From an uncultured Paludibacter sp. (GTDB taxonomy: Bacteria > Bacteroidota > Bacteroidia > Bacteroidales > Paludibacteraceae): a stretch of DNA of 40,593 nt. The DNA lies in contig CALCBD010000025.1 in assembly GCA_937897985.1 (NCBI GenBank), positions 1 to 40,593 of the forward strand, read 5' to 3'. Shown here in pieces: positions 16,187 through 25,065 of the stretch. The notes beneath the pieces were generated by a model that was not told the DNA's origin, did no database searches, and was given only the letters and a program-made list of their open reading frames with translations. Positions within the stretch are counted from its first letter, which is position 1, and each line of letters opens with the position of its first letter. The position numbers and the translations under genes are program-made.

Positions 16187-16867
16187 ATGAATATGAATAA
16201 CGATTTTCGCAGGTATGCTACCAGGCATCTCGGAATGAACGGTTTGTCGCTCGATAAATATGCTGATATTACCAGCAATTACATATCTCCTTCCATCCTT
16301 GAGGAACGTCAGCTGAATGTCACTCAAATGGATGTATTTTCACGTTTGATGATGGACAGGATTATTTTCCTCGGCACACAGGTGGATGATTATACTGCCA
16401 ATGTCATACAGGCACAGTTGTTATATCTCGATTCTTCCGATCCGGGAAAAGACATTTCTATTTATTTGAATACGCCCGGAGGTTCGGTCTATGCCGGACT
16501 TGGAATTTATGATACCATGCAGTTCATCGGATCCGATGTAGCTACTATCTGTACAGGGATGGCTGCATCTATGGGAGCAGTGTTGCTGGTAGCCGGAGCC
16601 AACGGAAAACGATCGGCACTACGGCATTCACGCGTCATGATACATCAGCCAATGGGCGGGGCTCAGGGGCAGGCTTCTGACATTGAAATCACAGCCCGTG
16701 AAATACAGAAACTCAAAAAAGAACTTTACACTATCATCGCTCATCATTCGGGCAACGATTTCGAAAAAATCGAAAAAGACTCGGACCGCGATTACTGGAT
16801 GACCTCCGAAGAAGCTCTTTCGTACGGTATGATCGACAAAGTGCTGATCAATGAAAAGAAAAAATAA
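16187..16867 (+). CDS. clpP: ATP-dependent Clp protease proteolytic subunit
   Basis: Serine peptidase that forms the tetradecameric barrel and degrades substrates fed by ClpX. The product is 226 aa. The catalytic triad is visible: S128 in GMAASMGA, H153 in RVMIHQPMGG and D202 in SDRDYW. Other landmarks are the LNTPGGSVYAG substrate loop (95-105) and DIEITAREI. The N-terminal 30 residues are longer than in E. coli and may form a propeptide. It lies 170 nt downstream of tig and 35 nt upstream of clpX. Confidence 0.97.
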   Translation: MNMNNDFRRYATRHLGMNGLSLDKYADITSNYISPSILEERQLNVTQMDVFSRLMMDRIIFLGTQVDDYTANVIQAQLLYLDSSDPGKDISIYLNTPGGSVYAGLGIYDTMQFIGSDVATICTGMAASMGAVLLVAGANGKRSALRHSRVMIHQPMGGAQGQASDIEITAREIQKLKKELYTIIAHHSGNDFEKIEKDSDRDYWMTSEEALSYGMIDKVLINEKKK

Positions 16868-16902
16868 TAATTTAACAGGAAATTCTCTGTTGATACAATA
16901 AT

Positions 16903-18135
16903 ATGGCTAAAACAACAAAAACATGTAGTTTCTGTGGACGTCAGGAGTCGCAGGTCGATTTCTTTATTATGGGGCAGGGTGGAGCGCACATTTGTAATGA
17001 ATGTGCTATACAGGCTGCCGAAATAGTAAAGGAAAATACACTTGTAAAATCAAAAATCCCGAATATACAGAAAGATCAGGTACCTAAACCGGTGGAAATT
17101 AAAGAATTTTTAGATCAGTATATCATTGGACAGGAAGAAGCAAAAAAATTCCTTTCGGTTGCTGTTTATAATCATTATAAAAGGTTATTGCAGGACAAAC
17201 AGGACGATGATATCGAAATCGAAAAGTCAAACATCATAATGGTAGGTTCAACCGGGACCGGTAAAACCCTGTTGGCAAGAACAATTGCCAAAAAACTTCA
17301 TGTTCCTTTTGCAATCGTCGATGCTACAGTGCTGACCGAAGCCGGCTATGTGGGTGAGGACATTGAAAGTATTCTGACACGTCTGTTACAGGTAGCTGAT
17401 TATGATGTGAAAGCTGCTGAGAGAGGAATCGTGTTTATCGATGAAATTGATAAAATTGCACGTAAAAGCGATAATCCGAGCATTACCCGCGATGTTAGCG
17501 GCGAGGGTGTTCAACAGGGCTTACTCAAATTGCTCGAAGGATCGGTTGTGAATGTGCCACCACAGGGCGGACGGAAACATCCCGACCAGAAAATGATTGC
17601 AGTAAATACCCAGAATATACTTTTTGTGTGCGGTGGTGCTTTCGATGGCATTGAGAAAAAAATTGCCTCGCGACTCAATACAAGGGTGGTAGGCTACGGA
17701 GCGGCAAAGGAAATTGAACAAATTGACAAAAATAACCTGTTGCAATACATTGCACCACAGGATTTAAAATCATTCGGTTTGATTCCCGAAATCATTGGAC
17801 GATTGCCCATCCTTACCTATCTCGAGCCTCTCGACAGAAATGCCCTGAGAAGAATCCTTACCGAGCCGAAGAATTCAATCATCAAGCAGTACAAGAAATT
17901 GTTTAAAATGGATCAGATTGATTTGATTCTTGAAGAAGAAGTGCTGGATTACATTGTAGATAAAGCCATCGAATTTAAACTTGGTGCACGTGGTCTGAGG
18001 TCGATAACCGAGACTATTATCATGGATAAAATGTACGAAATGCCTTCGAAAAAGGAAAAAGAACTCGTAATTAAGCTCGGTTACGCTCAAAGTAAAATAG
18101 AAAAAGCAAATATTAATCGATTAAAAATTGCCTGA
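16903..18135 (+). CDS. clpX: ATP-dependent Clp protease ATP-binding subunit ClpX
   Basis: AAA+ unfoldase that recognises substrates and threads them into ClpP. The product is 410 aa. The N-terminal zinc-binding domain has C8, C11, C31 and C34. Walker A is GSTGTGKT (115-122) and Walker B is GIVFIDEIDKI. The IGF-type ClpP-contact loop region, sensor 2 ARGLRS and the C-terminal domain are present, so the protein is full length. It ends in KIA. It is closely coupled to clpP and followed by a strong terminator at 18182-18227. Confidence 0.97.
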   Translation: MAKTTKTCSFCGRQESQVDFFIMGQGGAHICNECAIQAAEIVKENTLVKSKIPNIQKDQVPKPVEIKEFLDQYIIGQEEAKKFLSVAVYNHYKRLLQDKQDDDIEIEKSNIIMVGSTGTGKTLLARTIAKKLHVPFAIVDATVLTEAGYVGEDIESILTRLLQVADYDVKAAERGIVFIDEIDKIARKSDNPSITRDVSGEGVQQGLLKLLEGSVVNVPPQGGRKHPDQKMIAVNTQNILFVCGGAFDGIEKKIASRLNTRVVGYGAAKEIEQIDKNNLLQYIAPQDLKSFGLIPEIIGRLPILTYLEPLDRNALRRILTEPKNSIIKQYKKLFKMDQIDLILEEEVLDYIVDKAIEFKLGARGLRSITETIIMDKMYEMPSKKEKELVIKLGYAQSKIEKANINRLKIA

Positions 18136-18181
18136 TTTATATTGCTATATAGCTTATATACAGATAATTGAAATTTGATTA

Positions 18182-18227
18182 ACAGAGTCGGTATCAATAA
18201 ATTTGATGCCGGCTCTGTTTTTTTTTT
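18182..18227 (+). terminator. Rho-independent terminator of the tig-clpP-clpX operon
   Basis: A 16-bp stem, 18182-18197 with 18203-18218 (two G-U pairs), has a 5-nt loop and is followed by about ten T residues. Confidence 0.9.
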
Positions 18228-18405
18228 CAAAAAGATTTGTATATTTAAAATCTGTTTATAATTTTGTTACATATTTAAAAGTTGCCCCGTTCGTTGCTTA
18301 AATGCAAAAAAAAATGAAATAGATGAATAATTTATCTATTGCGTGAAAATATATCGACAATAAATACTACTTTCGCAAACCTTATTTTAGACAAAAGTTA
18401 CAAAT

Positions 18406-20592
18406 ATGTCAACACATTCTGTATTAACTGAACATTTGAAAAAGAACTTTGGCTTTGATAATTTCAAGGGAAATCAGGAAGCCATTATACAAAACGTTCT
18501 TGACGGGAGAGATACATTTGTACTGATGCCGACCGGTGGAGGAAAATCTTTGTGCTATCAGCTTCCATCGTTGATTATGGAAGGAACGGCTATTGTCATT
18601 TCACCCCTGATTGCATTAATGAAAAATCAGGTCGACGCAATGCGGAGTTTCAGTGAAGAAGATGGTGTTGCCCATTTTATTAACTCTTCGCTGACCAGGC
18701 AAGCCATCGATCAGGTAAAAGGTGATATCCTTACAGGGAAAACAAAACTTTTGTATGTTGCTCCTGAATCACTTACAAAGGAAGAAAATATCGAATTTCT
18801 GAAACAACTGAAGATATCATTTTATGCCGTAGACGAAGCACACTGTATTTCTGAATGGGGACATGATTTCAGACCTGAATATCGGCGGATAAGACCAATT
18901 ATTAACGAAATAGGACCGGCTCCGCTTATTGCACTGACGGCTACAGCTACTCCCAAAGTTCAGCATGATATTCAGAAAAACCTTGGAATGCTCAATGCCA
19001 ATGTCTTTAAATCATCGTTCAATCGTTCAAATCTGTATTATGAGGTTCGTCCCAAAACTAACGATGTTGACAAGGAGATTATTAAATTTATCCGGTCACA
19101 ACCAGATAAATCGGGAATTATATATTGTCTGAGCAGAAAAAAAGTGGAAGAACTTGCCGAAACACTCAGTATGAACGGAATTTCGTGTCTTCCCTATCAT
19201 GCCGGTATGGAATCGGCTGTCAGAAGTGAAAACCAGGATAAATTCCTGATGGAAAAAGTTCAGGTCATTGTAGCAACCATTGCTTTCGGAATGGGAATTG
19301 ATAAACCCGACGTCCGTTTTGTATTGCATTACGATATGCCCAAAAGCCTCGAAGGTTATTATCAGGAAACCGGCAGAGGCGGACGTGATGGTGGCGAAGG
19401 ACAATGTATTGCTTTTTATGCCTACAAAGACCTTGAAAAACTGCGAAAATTTATGCAAGGCAAACCCGTTGCCGAACAGGAAATCGGGAATCAATTATTA
19501 TTAGAAACACAAGCTTATGCTGAATCATCTGTATGTCGTCGTAAATTATTATTGCATTATTTCGGCGAGGAATATCAAAATGACAACTGCGGATGCTGTG
19601 ATAACTGTATGAAACCACGTAAATTTATTGAAGGACAAGAACTCTTGTCATTGGTATTAGAAACCATTTTAATCGTTCGCGAAAAATTTAAAGCCGAACA
19701 TATTGTAGATATTCTTAAAGGAAATGAGACGTCGGATGTGAAATCTTATCAACACGACGAACTTGAAAACTTCGGCTCAGCTTCCGACGAAGACGAAAAA
19801 CTGCTTCATGCTGTCATCAGGCAGGCCATGATTGCCGGGTTTATTTCAAAGGATATTGAAAATTACGGATTGCTGAAATTAACTTCAAGCGGGAAAGCCT
19901 ATTTGAAGAAACCTACTTCATTCCCTATCGTTAAGGACAATGAATTTGATGATGAGGATGAAGAACCGGCAACTAAAAATGTTGGCGGAACCTGCGCTGC
20001 CGATGATGTTTTATTCTCAATTCTGAAAGATCTGAGAAAAAAAATGTCTAAAAAATTAGAGGTGCCTCCATTCGTTATTTTTCAGGATCCTTCGCTCGAA
20101 GCAATGGCTACAAGTTATCCGATTACAATGGATGAACTTCAGAACATACCGGGTGTGGGTGCAGGAAAAGCCAAACGTTATGGAGAAGAATTCCTGAAAG
20201 TCATCAAGGAACATGTCAAGGAAAACGAAATTATCAGACCGGAAGACCTGAGGGTGCGGACAGTGGCTAATAAATCGAAACTCAAGGTCTCGATCATTCA
20301 GTCGATCGACCGTAAAATTGCACTGGATGATATTGCTATGGCGAAAGGACTCGAAATTAACGAACTGCTCGACGAGATTGAAGCTATCGTTTATTCGGGA
20401 ACAAAAATTAATATCGATTACTTCCTTCAGGAGATTATGGATCCCGACCATATCGACGAAATTTTTGACTACTTCAGCTCTGCAGAAACCGATAAAATTG
20501 AACCTGCATTAAATGAGCTGGGCGAGGACGACTTTAGTGAAACCGAAGTAAGACTCGTTAGAATAAAATTCTTATCCGAAATTGGTAACTAA
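18406..20592 (+). CDS. recQ: ATP-dependent DNA helicase RecQ
   Basis: 3'-5' DNA helicase in recombinational repair. The product is 728 aa. Walker A is PTGGGKSL (42-49), the DEAH box is D143-H146 followed by CISEWGHDFRPEY, and helicase motif VI lies in QETGRGGRDG. The RQC zinc site is formed by CRRKLLLHYFGE and NCGCCDNC. The HRDC domain (about 555-625) includes VIFQDPSLEAMATSYPIT and NIPGVGAGKAKRYGEEF. A C-terminal extension of about 100 residues beyond HRDC is usual in Bacteroidota RecQ. It follows clpX after a terminator and so has its own promoter; TACTTTCG at 18368-18375 is a weak -7 candidate. Confidence 0.96.
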   Translation: MSTHSVLTEHLKKNFGFDNFKGNQEAIIQNVLDGRDTFVLMPTGGGKSLCYQLPSLIMEGTAIVISPLIALMKNQVDAMRSFSEEDGVAHFINSSLTRQAIDQVKGDILTGKTKLLYVAPESLTKEENIEFLKQLKISFYAVDEAHCISEWGHDFRPEYRRIRPIINEIGPAPLIALTATATPKVQHDIQKNLGMLNANVFKSSFNRSNLYYEVRPKTNDVDKEIIKFIRSQPDKSGIIYCLSRKKVEELAETLSMNGISCLPYHAGMESAVRSENQDKFLMEKVQVIVATIAFGMGIDKPDVRFVLHYDMPKSLEGYYQETGRGGRDGGEGQCIAFYAYKDLEKLRKFMQGKPVAEQEIGNQLLLETQAYAESSVCRRKLLLHYFGEEYQNDNCGCCDNCMKPRKFIEGQELLSLVLETILIVREKFKAEHIVDILKGNETSDVKSYQHDELENFGSASDEDEKLLHAVIRQAMIAGFISKDIENYGLLKLTSSGKAYLKKPTSFPIVKDNEFDDEDEEPATKNVGGTCAADDVLFSILKDLRKKMSKKLEVPPFVIFQDPSLEAMATSYPITMDELQNIPGVGAGKAKRYGEEFLKVIKEHVKENEIIRPEDLRVRTVANKSKLKVSIIQSIDRKIALDDIAMAKGLEINELLDEIEAIVYSGTKINIDYFLQEIMDPDHIDEIFDYFSSAETDKIEPALNELGEDDFSETEVRLVRIKFLSEIGN

Positions 20593-20634
20593 AATACCTC
20601 AATACAGGCTGAATTACTTCTTTCGAACAATATT

Positions 20635-20681
20635 CAACATCCCATCGAAATTTATTTTTTGATGGGATGTTGTTTTTTTTT
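20635..20681 (+). terminator. Rho-independent terminator of recQ
   Basis: A perfect 12-bp stem, CAACATCCCATC (20635-20646) with GATGGGATGTTG (20661-20672), has a 14-nt loop and is followed by nine T residues. Confidence 0.92.
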
Positions 20682-20754
20682 GCCATTACTGCTATGGAAC
20701 TTTATAATTTATACCTGAGTTATGCCCTGATGGATTTTCTGTATGTTTTGCCAT

Positions 20755-20797
20755 CACCCGTAAAGAAAGGAATTGCCATTTTTTACTTTCACGGGTG
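20755..20797. promoter_or_regulatory. Inverted repeat overlapping the hpt promoter region
   Basis: CACCCGT-AAAG (20755-20765) mirrors CTTT-C-ACGGGTG (20786-20797) with one unpaired base. The right arm overlaps the -33/spacer region of the hpt promoter, which is compatible with an operator. It has no T-tract, so it is not a terminator. Confidence 0.35.
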
Positions 20798-20809
20798 GAA
20801 CTTTTTTTG

Positions 20810-20817
20810 TATTTTTG
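20810..20817 (+). promoter_or_regulatory. -7 promoter box of the hpt operon
   Basis: TATTTTTG matches TAnnTTTG. TTTC at 20787-20790 is a one-mismatch -33 candidate at a 19-nt spacing. The ATG of hpt is 57 nt downstream. Confidence 0.5.
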
Positions 20818-20874
20818 CCAAAAATTTTTAAGACATTGCCCTATTGTTTTTTTGTCTGTAATAACTGATTAATT

Positions 20875-21414
20875 ATGCCTGATATTCAAATTAAAGATAA
20901 ACAATTTACACTCTCGATACCCGAAGAAGAAATACAAAAAGCCGTCAAATCAGTCGGACAGGCTATTAATCGCGATTTAGCCGGTACAAATCCTTTGTTC
21001 ATCTGTGTGCTCAATGGCGCATTTATGTTTGCCGGCGATTTAATGAAAACAATAAATATCCCCTGCGAAATTACTTTTATCAAACTCTCGTCGTACGATG
21101 GGCTTTATTCGAGCGGCACGGTGAAGGAGATTATAGGTTTGAACGAGAGTGTGGTGGGAAGAAATGTTGTGGTTGTTGAAGACATAGTTGATACAGGAAT
21201 TACAATGGAACGAATACTCGGTTCGCTGAAAGCAAAGGGAGCTAATACTATCAGTGTTGCCACTTTCCTTCAAAAACCGGATGCTTTGCAACGCGACATC
21301 AAAGTGGATTATGTTGCCATGAAAATTCCAAATGATTTTATTGTTGGATACGGTTTGGACTATGATGGCTACGGACGTAATCTGAAAGATATTTATACCG
21401 TTGTAGCCGGGTAG
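20875..21414 (+). CDS. hpt: Hypoxanthine phosphoribosyltransferase
   Basis: Purine salvage enzyme that converts hypoxanthine or guanine plus PRPP to IMP or GMP. The 179-aa product is typical in length. The PRPP-binding loop is VVVVEDIVDTGITM at about residues 99-112, and the N-terminal FICVLNGAFMFAGDL and IKLSSYD segments fit the HPRT fold. First gene of an hpt-adk-obgE-pgeF cluster, 72 nt before adk. The start follows a promoter about 60 nt upstream. Confidence 0.95.
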   Translation: MPDIQIKDKQFTLSIPEEEIQKAVKSVGQAINRDLAGTNPLFICVLNGAFMFAGDLMKTINIPCEITFIKLSSYDGLYSSGTVKEIIGLNESVVGRNVVVVEDIVDTGITMERILGSLKAKGANTISVATFLQKPDALQRDIKVDYVAMKIPNDFIVGYGLDYDGYGRNLKDIYTVVAG

Positions 21415-21486
21415 TTGAAGGTTTTAATTTTTGTTGTTCAGCCGGTGGTAACTGAACAGTTATAGTTATATTTAAGGTAAAAAAAG

Positions 21487-22062
21487 ATGTTGAATGTTAT
21501 TATTTGCGGTGCTCCCGGATGCGGAAAAGGCACTCAAAGCGCACTTATTGTAGGGAAGTACAACTTGAAACATTTGTCGACCGGAGAGTTGTTGCGCAAT
21601 GAAATTTCCCAAAAAAGTGAATTGGGACTTTTAGCCGAAGCATATATCTCAAAAGGAAATTTAATCCCCGACAATGTTATGATTGATGTTCTGGAAAAGG
21701 CTATCAATCAGCAGACCGGATCTTCTGACGGTATCATTCTTGATGGTTTTCCGCGTACTTTAGCTCAGGCTGAGGCGCTCGAGGAAATGTTCAGACAAAG
21801 GAATGAAAAAACGAGCGTTTTTCTTGAACTTGTAGTCGAAGATCGTGAACTTATCAGCCGACTGTTGAAAAGGGGAGAGGTGTCGGGCAGAAGCGACGAC
21901 AATCTCGAAACTATAAAAAAACGATTGGAAGTCTACAAAACTAAAACATTACCTGTCCATGATTTCTACAAACAGGCCGGCAGGTATGTGTCTGTAGACG
22001 GAATAGGTACGGTAGGGGAAATTTTTGAGCAAATTTCAACTGTACTCGACGAAAACAGATAA
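21487..22062 (+). CDS. adk: Adenylate kinase
   Basis: It balances adenine nucleotides (ATP + AMP to 2 ADP). The product is 191 aa. The P-loop GAPGCGKGTQ occupies residues 8-17, the AMP site includes HLSTGELLRNEI and ILDGFPRTLAQAEAL, and RGEVSGRSDDNLETIKKRL carries the catalytic arginines. The LID is the short, zinc-free type. The gene lies between hpt and obgE, linking purine salvage, nucleotide balance and a GTPase in one cluster. Confidence 0.96.
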   Translation: MLNVIICGAPGCGKGTQSALIVGKYNLKHLSTGELLRNEISQKSELGLLAEAYISKGNLIPDNVMIDVLEKAINQQTGSSDGIILDGFPRTLAQAEALEEMFRQRNEKTSVFLELVVEDRELISRLLKRGEVSGRSDDNLETIKKRLEVYKTKTLPVHDFYKQAGRYVSVDGIGTVGEIFEQISTVLDENR

Positions 22063-22148
22063 ATTGAAATTCCTGCATTTTATTCCTGATCATTTATATA
22101 CTTTTCGGATTACAAATGCTTTAAACTTTTAAAAAACAGAAACAAATC

Positions 22149-23288
22149 ATGGCTGGTTCAAACTTTGTCGACTATGTGAAAATATTTTGTCGCTCCGGAA
22201 AGGGTGGTGCCGGTTCAAAACATTTGTACCGCGATAAATTAACACAAAAAGGAGGACCCGATGGCGGAGATGGAGGTCGTGGTGGTCATGTTATACTTCG
22301 TGGAAGTAAGGACTACTGGACTCTGATTCATCTCAAATATGCCCGTCATATCCATGCCGGTGATGGCGAAGGAGGAAGTCAGAGCCGGAGTTTCGGAAAG
22401 GAAGGTGAAGATAAAATAATTGATGTTCCCTGCGGTACGGTGGTTTACGATGCTGAAACAGGGGAATTTATTTGTGATATTACCAATGATGGCGAAGAGT
22501 TTATTCTCGTAAAAGGTGGTCGTGGAGGACAGGGAAACTGGCATTTCAGAACAGCCACCAATCAAACTCCACGCTTTGCTCAACCCGGCGAACCAGCCGT
22601 GGAACGCACTGTAATTCTCCAGCTTAAAGTTTTAGCCGATGTGGGATTGGTAGGTTTCCCCAATGCCGGTAAATCAACCCTGCTTTCAGTAGTTTCGGCA
22701 GCCAAACCCGAAATTGCCGATTATCCTTTCACTACGCTCGTTCCCAATCTGGGTATAGTTCAGTATCGTGACAATAAATCGTTTGTGATGGCTGATATTC
22801 CGGGCATTATCGAAGGAGCTGCCGAAGGAAAAGGGTTGGGATTGCGATTCCTGCGTCACATTGAGCGAAATTCCATTCTCTTGTTCATGATTCCTGCCGA
22901 TAGCAACGATATTGCTCATGAATTTGACGTGTTGCTGAACGAATTGAAACAATATAACCCCGAACTGGTTGATAAGCAACGAATTCTCGCCATTACAAAA
23001 TGCGATATGCTTGATGATCAGATGATTGAGGAAATGAAAAATCTTTTACCGGAGAATGTGCAGACTGTATTCATTTCTTCGGTTACAGGTATGGGTGTAA
23101 GTGATCTGAAAGACCTTATATGGAAAGAAATTAATAAGGAATCGAACAAAATTGTTGAAATCAATCACCGTCCTATGTACATTGCTCCGATTGATGAATT
23201 AGATGAAGAAGAGTTTGATTTTGAGGAAGAAGATGAAGAAGATGAAGATTTAAGTAAATACAAAGGTATTGGCTGGGACGAATTATAA
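22149..23288 (+). CDS. obgE: Obg family GTPase (ribosome assembly / stress)
   Basis: Essential GTPase in 50S maturation and (p)ppGpp-linked growth control. The product is 379 aa. The glycine-rich Obg domain covers residues 1-160 (GKGGAGSKHLYRD, GGPDGGDGGRGGHVILRG). The G domain follows with G1 GFPNAGKST, switch PFTTLVPNLGIV, G3 DIPGIIEGA and G4 TKCD. The C-terminus is a very acidic tail (runs of Glu/Asp at about 350-370) ending YKGIGWDEL, a variable region of the family. It is 86 nt downstream of adk. Confidence 0.96.
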   Translation: MAGSNFVDYVKIFCRSGKGGAGSKHLYRDKLTQKGGPDGGDGGRGGHVILRGSKDYWTLIHLKYARHIHAGDGEGGSQSRSFGKEGEDKIIDVPCGTVVYDAETGEFICDITNDGEEFILVKGGRGGQGNWHFRTATNQTPRFAQPGEPAVERTVILQLKVLADVGLVGFPNAGKSTLLSVVSAAKPEIADYPFTTLVPNLGIVQYRDNKSFVMADIPGIIEGAAEGKGLGLRFLRHIERNSILLFMIPADSNDIAHEFDVLLNELKQYNPELVDKQRILAITKCDMLDDQMIEEMKNLLPENVQTVFISSVTGMGVSDLKDLIWKEINKESNKIVEINHRPMYIAPIDELDEEEFDFEEEDEEDEDLSKYKGIGWDEL

Positions 23289-23314
23289 TTTTCACATTAA
23301 CCCTCAAAAATAAT

Positions 23315-24094
23315 TTGATAATATCATTCGACATATTCAGTCAATTCCCTGAAATTACCCAATTCACCACAACCCGTCAGGGTGGTTTCAGTACCGGCAA
23401 TTATGAGTCATTTAATCTGAGTCCCTATGTCGATGATGTCCGGGAACACTGGCACTCAAATCTCGGAAAACTGAAAAGTGAACTCAGTATTAAGGAACTT
23501 GTATTCCCCTTCCAGTCACATGGCTCCGAAATTCTTATTGTTGATGAAGAATTTTGCCAAAAAGAAGAAACACTCAAAAATGAAGCACTCACCGGAATTG
23601 ATGCATTGATTACCTGCAGCAAGGAATTATGCATTGCTGTAACAACTGCCGACTGCGTGCCGGTTTTATTATACGACCCTGTCAGGCAGGTTATAGCTGC
23701 TGTTCATGCCGGCTGGCGGGGTACTTTTGCACGCATTACCCAAAAAACAATACAGTCGATGAAAGAAAATTTCGGATGCCATCCGGAAGATTTATATGCA
23801 TTGATAGGTCCATCCATTTCGGCAGATGTTTATAATGTTGGGAATGAACTATACGATATTTTTAAGGCCGAAAAATTTCCTTTAGAATTGATTTTCACGA
23901 AGGCGGATGATATGTTGCTTCTCGATTTATGGCACGCAAACCATTGGTTGCTCGAACAGAGTGGTATTCCTCTACATCAGATTCAGATTGCCGGTATGTG
24001 TACTTTTACTCATAACGACAAATTTTTTTCAGCCAGGAAACTGGGCGTTAAATCCGGTAGAATGCTGAATGGTATTGTAATACGAAATATGTAA
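23315..24094 (+). CDS. pgeF: Purine nucleoside phosphorylase / polyphenol oxidase family (YfiH/PgeF)
   Basis: Multicopper-oxidase-related family now linked to purine nucleoside phosphorolysis and peptidoglycan-precursor editing. The product is 259 aa. The family motifs are TTRQGGFSTGNYESFNLS, VTTADCVPVLLYDP, VHAGWRGTFARI and IGPSISADVYNVG, containing the conserved Cys and His metal ligands. The start is unusual: no ATG precedes the conserved N-terminus, and TTG at 23315 is the best codon. The frame stays open back to the obgE stop 26 nt upstream. It is cotranscribed with obgE; the nucleoside link fits the hpt/adk neighbours. Confidence 0.9.
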   Translation: MIISFDIFSQFPEITQFTTTRQGGFSTGNYESFNLSPYVDDVREHWHSNLGKLKSELSIKELVFPFQSHGSEILIVDEEFCQKEETLKNEALTGIDALITCSKELCIAVTTADCVPVLLYDPVRQVIAAVHAGWRGTFARITQKTIQSMKENFGCHPEDLYALIGPSISADVYNVGNELYDIFKAEKFPLELIFTKADDMLLLDLWHANHWLLEQSGIPLHQIQIAGMCTFTHNDKFFSARKLGVKSGRMLNGIVIRNM

Positions 24095-24154
24095 CAGGCG
24101 CTCATCAGTCCTTATTTAAAGTGGCCAGCGCATAATTTGTAACACTTTTATTAT

Positions 24155-24814
24155 ATGGAAATTATCATAGAAAAGCCAATCATTGATAAATGTCCTCAAC
24201 TTCAACTCAGGGTCATTACATGTAAGGTGAAAAACTCTGTAGCTCCGGACCGGCTTTGGGATGAAATTGACAGGGAAATTTGTCGTATCAAAAATAAATA
24301 TACCATTGATCAGATAAATAAACGATCAGCAATCTCGGCTACCCGCACTGTTTATAAACTACTCGGAAAGGACCCGAACCGTTACCGCCCATCAGCTGAG
24401 GCACTCTGCAGAAGGATAGTACGGGATATCCCTGTTTATAAGGTAAGTACGCTGGTTGATATTATTAATTTGGTTTCTATCCGGAGTGGTTTTTCAATCG
24501 GAGGTTTTGATGCTGAAAAAATTCAGGGCAGGATAGTGCTGGGAACAGGCAAAGCCGGCGAAGAATTCGAAGCAATAGGTCGTGGAATGCTGAACATCGA
24601 AGGTTTACCGCTTTACAGCGATGAAGCGGGTGGTATAGGAACACCGACAAGCGATAGCGAAAGAACAAAACTAACTGAAAATACAACAGATTTGTTGATG
24701 ATTATCAATGGCTATGGTGGTAATGATGGTCTGGACGGGGCTGTCGATCATGCAAAGCAATTACTTGCTGAATATGCCAGTTTGCAGGAGTGGAAGGTAT
24801 ACACAATTCCTTAA
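24155..24814 (+). CDS. B3/B4 domain protein (PheRS beta-chain editing-domain homologue)
   Basis: 219 aa, a stand-alone B3/B4 domain related to the editing module of phenylalanyl-tRNA synthetase beta chain. Diagnostic segments are RTVYKLLGKDPNRYRPSAEALCRRI, VSTLVDIINLVSIRSGFSIGGFDAEKI and DEAGGIGTPTSDSERTKLT. Free-standing members are proposed to clear mis-charged tRNA or bind amino-acid-like ligands, but this is not proven for this type. It is 60 nt downstream of pgeF on the same strand. Its stop codon shares the tetranucleotide TTAA with the stop of convergent xseB. Confidence 0.88.
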   Translation: MEIIIEKPIIDKCPQLQLRVITCKVKNSVAPDRLWDEIDREICRIKNKYTIDQINKRSAISATRTVYKLLGKDPNRYRPSAEALCRRIVRDIPVYKVSTLVDIINLVSIRSGFSIGGFDAEKIQGRIVLGTGKAGEEFEAIGRGMLNIEGLPLYSDEAGGIGTPTSDSERTKLTENTTDLLMIINGYGGNDGLDGAVDHAKQLLAEYASLQEWKVYTIP

Positions 24815-25014
24815 TCGTCGAGTCCGCTCATTAGCTTTTCGAGTTCATGATCGAGTTCGTGCAGTTGTTTTTTGCATATTTCCATTAGCTCAGTGGCCCG
24901 TTTTACTTTCATCGAAATAATTTCCAGATTTACATCTGCATTGGATTCCAGTTCGTTGAGTATACTTTCCAATTCATTAACCGCCTCTGTATAAGTAATT
25001 TTCTGTTTTGTCAT
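24811..25014 (-). CDS. xseB: Exodeoxyribonuclease VII small subunit
   Basis: 67 aa, the normal XseB length. The signature ITYTEAVNELESILNELESNADVNLEIISMKVKRATELMEICKKQL is two helices forming a coiled coil, cut here only by listing: ITYTEAVNELESILNELE, then LEIISMKVKRATELMEICKK. XseB binds several copies per XseA in the single-strand nuclease that trims long overhangs. XseA is not adjacent. The gene lies 51 nt downstream of the CLC channel gene and may be read through from it. Its stop overlaps the B3/B4 gene's stop by 4 nt. Confidence 0.92.
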   Translation of the reverse strand: MTKQKITYTEAVNELESILNELESNADVNLEIISMKVKRATELMEICKKQLHELDHELEKLMSGLDD

Positions 25015-25065
25015 ATTGTGAAAAGTCAGTTTGTTTATTATCAGGATTTTATGTGGCCTGCTATG

